From Symsagittifera roscoffensis (Eukaryota > Xenacoelomorpha > Acoela > Convolutidae), in the NCBI RefSeq assembly GCF_963678635.1, contig NC_087070.1, forward strand, positions 45,427,467 to 45,491,466: a stretch of 64,000 bases of DNA, in the 5' to 3' direction. A program made the translations under genes and the position numbers. The first letter of the stretch is position 1, and each line of letters begins with the position of its first letter. The notes beneath the pieces were generated by a model. That model worked only from the letters and a program-made list of their open reading frames with translations, was not told the origin of the DNA and ran no database searches. Shown piece by piece: positions 44,836 through 56,800 of this stretch.

Positions 44836-47800
44836 CTGAAACAAACCTCATTTTCTAGCAACCATCATTTGTTATATTTGAAATATATTTGTTAATAATT
44901 TCAACTATTACACACTTGGGCGATTTAACAATTAAGATATTCAAATTAAACTATTCTTTTTCTCGACAACTAGAAACATTTTACCCCTTGTGGGGTAGTG
45001 AGATATGGTGTTTTCTTGGATAGTGAATCTGGCCTGAAAAAAAAACGATTGCCCATATCCTTTTAATTTGAGAAAAAAAATTCTGAATTGATTTAAAATT
45101 TCAAGAACATAGCCAACAGACAGTTGGAAAAGAGCCAATGAACGCAATGATACAGAAAATAATGACTGGTTTTTTTCATTGATCAAACTTTTCTCGCTGA
45201 TCAAACGACGCAATATAAACTTAACCAATAAAAAAGTAGAAACCTTGTAAGCCATACAGAGCGAAAAAAGAAATAAAGAAAAATTAAAACAACTTCAAAA
45301 GGGAGTTGATAAACTTAAAACCAAAATAGGTTACACCACTATATATGTAGTGTATACAAGGTCGTATACAAAATTCATTAAATAAACCGACAGAGCTTAA
45401 GTCAACGACAATGAGCAATCGAATTCAATCAATGAACAGTCGATTCTAATTTTCTCGCTTACGCTTTCAACCAACACAAAAAGTTGAAACTTTAAAAATG
45501 ACGTCTGAATTTATTTCAAAGTTTGAAACGGTAAAAGATTCCCTTGATTCTACAACAAAGGACTTATTTGAAAGCCTCGTTATCTGCCTGCAGGGAAAAG
45601 ACTCTGAAGTTAGGAACCTATCAAATCGTGTGAATTATCTTGAAGTTAAAGTTAACGAATTGGAGAGATATTCGTCTAAAGACTGCGTTATAATTCAAAA
45701 CTTACCAATGCTTCATGGAAACATTATTCGGGATGTACTGGATTTATTCAACAATATTTTGGGACTTGATGTATCGGATTACGACTTGAAGACGTGTCAT
45801 CCCCTGGGTATCGTGAGTAGGAACCAGAAAAAGTCTGTGATTGTAAAATTTGTGTATTTTGAGACAAAAAACAGAGTTAACGGGAGGAAAAATTTTTTGA
45901 AAAATGTATTAAGCCCGGTGAATAAAAAGAACCTGTATATATTACGGAACGGCTGACAAAACGTGACTCTGATTTATTCGACTACTCTAGAGGGCTTGGA
46001 ATGAATACTATGACGTATAACTGTATCCCCCAAGTTCTTATTGCAAATGACAATGGTGGTTTCCGCAGACATAATCTTATAGATGAAAAAGATGCTGATG
46101 AAATATTCGCGCGAAAAAATCTTTTGCTTCTAAAATCGAATGCTCGGGGAATCAATTCTACTGTAAGACCTCAATTTAATATGACAAAATCTGGACGAAA
46201 CACTCTTCTTGGAAAAACTCGCGATGATTCTCTGAAAAGAGGTCGACAAATATCACCAGATCTGGACAATAAACAACTTATGACTGAACTTGCTCAATAT
46301 ACATCTGATCCAGTTGGGTTATTCAATTACGTTTAAACTTTACAAAGGGACTCTCCTGATGCTAAACAAGTCTACCATGGGAATAAAAATGACGTCATGG
46401 AAACTATGCATAGTGTTGCGTTACCAAGCGTTGACACTATATCAAACTAATCCACTTTAGTTTCTTTTGATTTGCCGTATTCTGGTTTCACGGTTAACCT
46501 AGTAGCACTCGAAATAGAAGAGAAAATGGTAAAAGAAAACGTATTTTTTATGAATGTTCGATCATTGCGGAGCCATTCTGACCAACGTTCGTTACTTGTT
46601 GCTTCACTTATTGAAGTGCCAATGATTTTAGCGCTTTGTGAGACATGGCTTACAGACAATGACCCAACTATTCTCTACAGTTCTGACGGCTTTTCAAAAA
46701 TTGAAAATGTAAACAGAAAAAATAAGAAAGGAGGGGGATTAGCTTTTTTTGCGCGGAAAAGTTTTGATTTCAAAACACGAGTTTTTGATAATCCACTGGA
46801 GCACTTTGTAATTAGCATTATTGACAACAGCGCAATTTTTGGCTAAATTTTGATATGCTGCTGAATGAACTCAAATCGTTGAAAGGAGAGCTACGCATCA
46901 TGGGAGATTTTAACATTTACATACTTACTTCAGGAGCAACTAGTCTACAAAAAACCTATCGTGATTTATTAGCTGATTTTGACCTGGAAGTGCAAAATAG
47001 TGAAGCACCAAGAGTAACTTTAAACAGTAAAACATGTATCGATCATATCATTTCACCAACAAAGGTTGAAGTTAATACAATTTGTTGCAATGTCAGTGAC
47101 CATTATGCGCTTCTGACTAAGGTCGAAATTAACAGCAAACAAACCGTAACAGACCAGCAAAAGCTACAATTGCGAAATATTGAGAAATTGAAAAATTCGA
47201 ATAAAATTGTGAATTTTCTAATTTTATTACAGCACAAACTGCAGAAACTTCCTTTGTTCAGTTCAACGTGCAATGAAAATCTATAAAAAAAAATCTGAAA
47301 TTATGTTTGATACTTTCGATGTTTTTGCTCCATTACACTATCGTGTCATTAAAAAATCGTCTGGCGTGAATGGATGTTTGAAAAACTTATGCCGATATTG
47401 CGATTACTTACATAAAAAAATGGTAGAGATCCCCAGTCAACAAAATCAGTTAAATTACAAAAAAATACGGAACGAAGTGAAAAAAAAAGGTCAGGGAAAG
47501 TAAAAGACAATACTTCGATAAAAATTTTTCTAAATGTAATGATCGCAAACAAATGTTTCAAATTTTTAACACTTTTTGCGGAAGAAAGGAAAGGATCAGA
47601 TCAAATTGACATCAGACGAACTTAATGATTTTTTTGTTAACATTGGCTCAAAATTAGCAAATATATGTGAGGTTAAATCATTGCCTCGTATAAGTCGAGT
47701 CTTAAATGGTTGCATTTTCCGACCTGCTGATGTTAATGAAATTGAGAACATTAAACTTGCTCTTAAAAACAAGAAAACATATGGTCATGATGGTTTCAGC

Positions 47801-50800
47801 AATGAGATGATTAAGTTGTGCTCACTAGTCATCAGTCCTTATTTGGTTCAATGCTTCAACACTTGTATAGACGGAGGCGTATTTCCAGAATTTTTAAAAA
47901 TTGCTTAAGTTATTCCTCTGCATAAGTCTGGTTCTAAAAAGGATGCAAATAATTATCGTCCCATAAGTCTTCTAACTTCATTTAGCAAAATTTTTGAAAA
48001 AATGATTTTTAATAGAATGATCTGTTTCATTGAAAATTATGGATTACTTGCAAAACAACAGTATGGTTTTCGTAAAAAACGTTCTTGCGTACATGCTATT
48101 ATTAAAATAACAGATTTCATGCGTAAAACTGTTGACAAAAAATGTTATGGTTTAGCATTGTATGTTGATTTTAAAAAATCGTTTGATACAGTTGAGCATG
48201 CTATACTCCTAGATAAATTAGATCGATTGGGTTTTCGAGGAAAATTTCATTTACTTTTGAAAGATTATCTCTCCAAAAGGTATCAATATGTTGAAACAAA
48301 CGGAAAACAATCCAAAATGCTTGAAATTAAATGTGGCGTGCCCCAAGGCTCAATACTTGGACCTCTCCTTTTTCTTTTATATATTAATGATTTTCCTGAT
48401 TTTCTTAGAACTAGTGAGGTGGCCCTTTTCGCAGATGACACAACAATTTCAAATTCGTCAAAAAATTCAAATTTTGCCGAACAGTTTTGTGATGATGTAA
48501 AGCGTATAGATGACTGGTGTGCCAACAATAAATGAACTGTGCATCCGTCGAAGTGTAAACTTCAGCAATTTGGTAAAAAGCATATTGAATTGAGAGAGAT
48601 CAAATTAGGTGGTAAAAAATTGGACTATACGACCAACTTCAAATATCTTGGAGTCTTGCTTGACTGTGAACTGAACTTCAGTGATCAAATTGAAAGTGTG
48701 TGTACTAAGCTAAGGAAGTTTAACGGAATCATGTACCGTGCACGAACCTGTCTTTCTAAATATCATCTTTTACGTTTCTATTCTGCTTATATCATTCCAA
48801 TTATGTCTTACGGACTCATAGCATATGGGTGTGGCGCAAAAAGTAATATGGATAAAAATTATTTAGTACAGAAAAAGATTTTGAGGACTATATTTTTAAA
48901 CGTAAATACGAACATATTACAAACGTGTTCATCGAATATAATATTCACACCGTTTTTGATTTATTTTTTATTCAGATTTTTCACGAAACCTTTCGACAGC
49001 TAAGAAATGAGCCACCTTTGAAATTCTTGATTAGAGATAAAACTTCAACCATGAAAACGCGATCTAAATCTAAGGGTTTGTTAATTTTGCCAGCTCTTAG
49101 GACTACGAAAATGAAAAATTCTGTTTCTTTGAAAGTCATCAATGCGTATAATTTTTTGATTGACAACAAACTAATCCCAAATAATCTTAACGTAATGACT
49201 GAAGTTGGGTTCAAGTCTTTCTCTAAAAAATTCAGTAGGCTTTACATAATAGACAATGAAAGTATGTTTTCGCTGTTTAACCATCGGTAACTCCTAATTT
49301 CAGTGCCCTACCGTTTGTTTCTAGGTAACCTAAAGGGATGCTACTCGAAAGGTTGAATTACCTGTATAGCAGTCCTGATGTAGATTTATTTAACCTGTTT
49401 GATCAAAATGATGTGTGTCAAAATTTTATCTGCATCAAACTCAATTCAATGAAGCTGAAAAACCATTACTAACCATAACTTGGGTCAATGGAAAATATAT
49501 TTTTATTCCGCTGCAATTTCTTAAAATTAAAAATTTCGTGGCCTTTACAATTTTGCTATTTGATAGTGGATTTGACCTTCCTTTTAACAAATCAAAAAGA
49601 AAATCAATAAAAGCCAAAGTGCGAAAATCAAACTTGAGCGTGATCAAATTTTCAATTTTGAGACAATCCTAAAAAAACATCATCACGACCTGTATACGGG
49701 TATTCAATACGTTCATTGAAACTGAATAATATCAAAATTCTATTATTATACATACTAGGGTTAGAAATCTAAATCTAGCATTTACCAGTAGCTAGCAGCA
49801 TTATTAACCAGTAGAGTTATGGGGAAATTGAGCATGTCAGCAGCACAAATAATTCAATTGGTTTTGTTTCGCAACTTTTGACTTGGAAACAGCCAATATT
49901 GCAATTTGATTAGCAAGCGTAGTTTATTAACGAAATGCTCCACTTTTCATGCTACTTCCTCACCTGTGCACAAGTTGAATAACGCCCACACCGCCCAAAA
50001 CTGTGACTCAGTTTCCAACGCAACCGACTTTGTAGGATCCAGTAGTCTCAGAATCGGCAGAAATGACCTGTAGTTTATATTCCTCTCGCCCCTGAAGTTC
50101 CACGTCATTATGGCCGAGTGCATGTTTTGTTTGATTTGGGCCCGACTAGGAGACTCGACAGTCCAAATTGCCTCCCCGTCTGAGAGGATATGGGCTAATA
50201 TGCCACATGCATTGTAGCTGATCTCCAGGTCCGCGTGACTCAATGGGTCAGTACTCTGATCCATCGACGCCACTGCCAAACAAATTTCATAAACGGCACT
50301 TTTTTATTAGAAACGTCCCATGAATAAAAATTGACCATTATATGTATTCCGAATTTATATTTTTCATTAAATAGTTTTAGGCTTTAGTTCTTGTTTTTCT
50401 AAATGGAAGCTAAACTTCAGGGATAAAAACGCCAATACACAGTCGGAAAAGAGTGCATGAACTCAAAGCTAAAGAAACTTTTTGATTTTTTTTAACTTTT
50501 CCAATTCGGAGAAAAAAAAACAAATCACGTTACAGCTCTTTGAATTGCAAAAGTATTTTAGGACTTTTCTATACACCTAACTCAATTAGCCTAACCCGCT
50601 GGGAATTCTGAAAACGAGAGTACTTTTTCAGACTGTCCATCCACGTTTTTTGTGTTTTTGCAGTTTTTGTTATCGAAGGGAATTTTTTTTTATTTTTCAA
50701 TCAACACGGCCAAGTTTACACGAATGTTAAAACAACCGCATTTCTGTGAGAAGTAATATTTTTTCTTATTTTATCATTTTTTTCATATATTCATAAGACC

Positions 50801-53800
50801 AAAACAGGCAACCTGGTCGAAGAAGCTCTGAAAACACGTCCAGACACTCTGACGTCAGCAAACTCTGCCGGAGTGTTTTGACCTCTGCCACATTGCCCAG
50901 ACAACCCAGCATGTTCCGAATCATATCCTGGTGATCTTTGAAGAGACTGTGGCACTGTAGAAACATGAAGACGCCGCCTAGTTCAATGAAGCGACTACAG
51001 TTCACTTCTGTTTCGTCTGTCAGGTTCCACAAACTGCTCCACGCGTGGTCAATTAACTCATCGTGTCTCGCTTCGTTCACTCGTTTTGATATTGCATTCA
51101 CCAGCACCTGCACCAAATAGCATGCACATTTTTTCAAACTTACATAATACAGATTGGACTAGGAAACTTTCATCTTGCAGAAAATTTCAACTACGACTAA
51201 ACGATTTGATAATAGAAGCCGAAAAAACTCAAATAATTTAGCTGCAATTTTGCGCTGAATTCTTCAAACACTTTGCTGCGTCCAAAAACGATGTCAAAAT
51301 ATTACGTACTTAACAATGAAAATAAGACACAGAGGTGGTGAAACAGAGCTTCGCTACACTTGCCATGCAATAAACTCATCACGCGACAAAACAAGGAATG
51401 AAAAAAGCCAAAGTCATAAAAAATTCGGAAAATTATGCTGGAAAAGCTTACTTGAAAATAACTTGCTGAAAGTTGAGAAATTACAGCAACAAAAACTTCA
51501 TCTTTGTATCAGATCAAGTTTAAAAATAGACCTATAAAAATGGAAAGAATTTACCGTTCGGCAACAAAGGCGGCAAACTTTGGGTCGAACCTGATGAACC
51601 GAAAACAAAACTATTGTCACAAAAAACTTCATTTAACTTAAAAGTTTTTACGACCCATCCAAACTGAAACACATAATCCCGAACGGATGTAATTTGCCCT
51701 CGAAATTACGCAAAATAAGATGATTAAGTCGATTTAATATAAACTGGAACTGTTTGAATATTTATGAAAAAAACGAAAATGAAAAAAATTTCAGTTAGAG
51801 TGAAAACAGTTTAAATTGGAACAAAATGGCGTTCAAAGTGGCAGATAAAGAATGCCGTTTAAAAAATACGGAAATTGAATCGACAGAAACGACAATTCTC
51901 GAAAAGACATTTATAACGTGAAATGTGCTTGAATTAATTGCTCGCTAGGTGATATATTGTACTTTTATTTGAACTTCCATGAAATTGAGCATGCCAGATA
52001 AAAGATCCTCTAGAAATGATGCTCTGGAAATGAAGATCCTGTGGACAAAGTCATTAACGGGAAAAAAGTATAGTACCCGATTGCAATACCCTTGCTTATC
52101 GCAAGGGTAAAAACATTTTTGTACCGGAACTGAGACCCGACCATGAGCCTCGCGTCTTCGCATCTGCACCACAGTCAATACAATATAAAAACACTAGCCG
52201 GAAATAAAGCAGCTATCGATGCTATTTCATTGTCGATGTTACGCATCGAAGCAAAAGCGCCACAAAGAGCCTATTCATTTCCGAGTTAGGTTGGAAAAAA
52301 AGTAGAGATAGTAAAACGACACTACACTTGCTAGTATAAACACAGAGGCTGAACAGAGCTTCGCGCCTTTCGCTCGCGATGTTACAAAATGGCATTTCAA
52401 ACTACCAAACAGACAAATTGTCTCGAAGGATGTTTTAATTGCGGGTATAAGCTTTCGCTTTTCCGAAAAAAAATGATTTCCTCAAAGCTCTTGGAATTTC
52501 TACATTAACTTATGATTGACCTTTTTTGATAAAACTAACCCAATCCGAGATTCGAATTTCGAAACCCAGAATTTGATCACGTTTTTTTACCTTTACACCA
52601 AACATCAAAAACATTATAGTATTTGAAGGACTGGGAATCTTTGCTATCAACAAAAACCTATCAAACAAAAGGTTATCAACAAAAACCTATGAAACTATTA
52701 TTTCAAGAACACATCAGAAACCTCAAAAACATCAAAAGTCGACTTTTATCGGCCAGGCGAAAAACATCGACATTTTGGTCGTTCCAAACTAAAAAATACG
52801 GAGAAACTTAAAAATTTCAACTTACTGAAAAGCAGGTTTTCAAATGATTCTGCACAAAAATTGTTAACCCGAAAGTTATCTTATTAATTCCAGTTTGATA
52901 ACGCTTTCTAATCGCAAAGGTAACCATTGAAGCCTTTTCAAAAAACTAGTGTACCCTCCGCAGCACAGCTGCTTCAACAAACACAGATCTTGCATATGTA
53001 CTACAGCATAACGCAAAATGAAATTGATAGAGAGTAATGGTGAAAACATATATGAAAACTTTTGGTGGAAAGTTTAACCTCCTTCTACTCAACTTTTCAG
53101 AACTGTTTTTTTTTTCTAATTTAAATAGTAGACTTGCCTTAAATTTCTGAATATTTCAATTAGTTGGATCGATTTTGGATCGTCAAGTTGATATTGCCTA
53201 GGAGTAACATACAATTACCCCGCCATAGGATGGCGATTTAAATCTTTTGAAATATGAAAACGAGTAGCTTTAAAACTTTTGAAATATGAAAACGTCACAT
53301 CTCGGAATTTGAGCAATTGAGCAACCATAAGAAAATGAGCAACCATAAGTATGAAGTCCACATTTGAAACTGCTACCACGAAAGCTAATTAATATTTTGA
53401 AAATTGTGAAAAAATGAAAGACTCGACGTATCTCGGCAACTAAAATGCGTTTAGCAAACTAAAAGCATTGCAAACAAAAAGCATAAGAGCATGCACAACT
53501 GGGGACAAAATTTATAAACCCTGAGAATACCCTAACGACAATTCCCAGCAAGGCGAAAGTTAACAAACCTTCTCAAAAAGAAAGATTGCGAGCGAAGAAA
53601 CACCAAGAAAAAGAGAGAAAAGCTAAAACCAAAAAGAACAAGCCGTCCTTGAAACAAAGAAAACGAAGACAAAAGAATCAGCAAAAATAAAGTTAAATCT
53701 TATATTTGTGCCTCCAAAAGTCTTAACTGACTAGGAGGGTCTTTTAGAGGGTTTAAATAAGTCTGCGATTGTTGCACTTTGTGCCTTTGAACCTTATTGG

Positions 53801-56800
53801 TTAGGAGGGGCATTGTCAGCAACAAAATAAAACAAGAATTTGTGCCTTCAAAAATCTTAATTGATTAGGAGGGGCATTTTCAAGTTTTTCAAACGAACTT
53901 TGAGTCTCTAAACCGTATAGGTTCGGCGGGGCATTGTTGGTTAGTCGCTATGGCTGGGAGAACTCGTAATCAATTCACAAAATTCCCTTGTGTAGAATGA
54001 GAGTGTAAAGATGGTTCACTATCTTGATTCAAATGTGGCACTTGGTTTTATGCAAACAACTGTTCTGGCGTTGCATCAAACATGTTAGCATTTATACTCA
54101 AAATACCGGGTCTAATATGGTTGTGCAAAAACTGTGTTGACGATGGCAAGAGATGTCTCAAAGAAGGAAGTGAAACCTTAAGATTACTCCCAGAAATTGG
54201 AAAGAAATTGAATGATATAGAGGCGAAATTGATTGACAGCAAGATAACTTCAGCCAACCTAAATGCCATGCTGAAAAAAGAAATCGAAGCTAAGTTCGAG
54301 CTTTTTGAAAGTAAATTTGAGTCGAAAATGAACGCTGTCCTGCATATCAAGGAAAATTACCTTCAGAATTAAAAACCAATTGGGCAAAAAATAACGAAAT
54401 CAAGCCGCAAAAATTGAAAGTGATAATGCAGGAGACCCTAGCTCAACAAGAGGAAAGAGTAGACCAAGAATACAGAGAGAACAACCTAATACTCTACGAG
54501 TTCAGGAGAGTACCATGAGCTCGTCTGAAGATAGAATAGATGAAGACATCAGCTTTTTTGACGACTTCTGAGTGAATGGACTTCAGATACCAGAGAGATT
54601 AAAAGTGAAGAAAGCGATAAGATCAGGACCTGTAAGAGATTTCCGAAATCTCAATGCTCAGCGCCCTTTGAAAATTGTATAAGAAGACAAGCAAGAAAAA
54701 ATTAAGGCGTTTCGGAAACTGCGAAATCTTCCCTTAGCTGAAGAGAAGCACAAATGCATAAGTGTTTCACACGACTACTCAAAAGAGACCCGAGCACTTA
54801 TAAAAAAGAAACTTTCAGAGGCAAAGGAGAGAGATGGGGTGGATTCTGCAAAACTTGTATACTCTGTTCGTAGAACGGCAAATGAATTTCGTGTGAATAG
54901 AAAGCGAAAAGGAAACAACCAAACAGCTTCAAGTGAAGATCGCTGACTAGGGTGAAACTACAAAATCCTTCTCTATAATGTGCGAAGTCTTTAAATCAGA
55001 CGCCTTGAGCTGAAAAACCTAATTGATCGAGAAAAGTATGATATTGTTCTTCTTACAGAAACATGGCTAACCACCGATATTAACAATGGCGAATTATTTC
55101 TTGAGAACTTCAGTGTCTATAGAGCAGACAGAGAAATGCAAAGGTTAGGAATATCAAAGCATGGAGGCGTATTTATTGCAGTTTCAAACAATGTGGATCA
55201 TGAGCCAATGAATTCTGCTCACCTGCATGTTAAAGACTCTTTTGTAGTGGACAAAATTAACGCCGCGCAACCAATCTACCTTGGAGTCTTTTATAACCGA
55301 CCAGCCGGCAGTCCTTTTAGGCTTCCCATTAGTTCAATCTGTGAAATGATGGAATTTTTGGAAGATATTATTCCACGGAAAATAATTTTAACCGGTGATT
55401 TTAATTAACCTGGCGTCGATTGGCAAACCTACACGTCGAAAAACGACCAATATGATGACATCTTTGTTAACCTGGCCGTCGAAGCAAATCTGAAGCAAAA
55501 AAATATTTTTTGACAACTCGAAATTCATGTCTCGATCTAGTATTACGAATGACGACTTGCTTATCACTCATTCGACTGCAAATGAGAGAGATAGATTCTC
55601 AGATCACTTTTCGATTGAAATTGCCGCGAATGCTCGAAGTAAAGAGAGAAACAGCGAAATCTTCAGCTTCTGCAAATGTGACTTCAAAGGCTTGAGCAAA
55701 AGCATGATAGAGCAGCCTTTTCAACCGTACTGCTATAGTAACATAAACGTAAACACCAAACTCTGGTATGAATGGGTGTTCGGTTTGATCAAAAACTTCA
55801 CGCCGCGTCGAACAATCAAAAAGCAGATTCATGCCCCATGGATTACCCAAGAAACATCTCATTCCCTAAATAAACTAGAGACAATGAGAAGAAAATGTCA
55901 AAAATCTGATTCCAACAAGAATTTCGAAGTTAAATAAAAAAATTTTGAAGAAAAATGCTATGATATGCAGGAAAGGGACAGATTAAATTATGAGAAACAG
56001 CTTTTCAGTACAAGAAGGAACCAGAAAATTTTTAAATACTTGAAGAGCCTACAAAAAGAAAACTTTCCGCCAAGACTCACAAATATTGAAACAGGTATGA
56101 AGGCCTCCACTGACTCGGAGAAGGCAAATCTGTTTCATGTGTACTTTTCCGATTTTGTCACAGATGTGCATTACAAATTTTTCGTGCCATGGCCTTTACA
56201 AACTTATGGGAACAAAGCTCTCTTGATTGACAGAAATTCAATTTGCCTATCATTACAGAGTATCAATATACCAAAAAGTAAGGGACCGGACCAACTGCCG
56301 CCAATACTTTTCCAGAGAACTAGTGAAAGTATCTGTAATTCACCGAAGAACTTGTTTTTAAACATACAAAGGTTAAAGAAGTTCCCCGACAAATGGAAGA
56401 AAGGAATAGTGTCACCAATATATAAAAAAAGACACCAAGGCTGACATTCTGAACTACCGACCTGTGACGTTACTCGACATTAAGTCGAAGATTTTTGAAA
56501 AGTTTTTATTCAAAGCCATAGCTGCGTGTTTCGCTGACAAATTAACTGACGTTCAATTTGGTTTCCTACCAGGTAGATCTATCATTCTTCAGCTGATTCT
56601 GAGCCTCTCGAGAATATACGAAAATATTGGTTGCTTTGAAAACACAAATCTACTCTTTTTGTTTGATTTTTCAAAAGCTTACGACAAAATAAAACATGAA
56701 ATTTTGCTGAAAAAACTCCTGAACCTTGGAATATCAGAAGAATTGTTCCTCTTGTTACGCGATTATCTTTTAGATAGAACCCAAAGAGTGAGAATCAATT

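Larger units (their letters stand above)
45440..49420 (+). mobile_element. LINE A: CR1/Jockey-like non-LTR element, near full length, decayed
   Basis: Two-ORF LINE inserted antisense in intron 3 of the ZYG11-like gene. ORF1 at 45498-46336 is a coiled-coil type; ORF2 at about 46525-49290 has an apurinic-type endonuclease and a reverse transcriptase without RNase H. About ten frameshifts, stops or small gaps interrupt it, so it is inactive. Both ends are approximate; a 3' untranslated stretch of about 130 bp follows the last frame. Confidence 0.85.
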
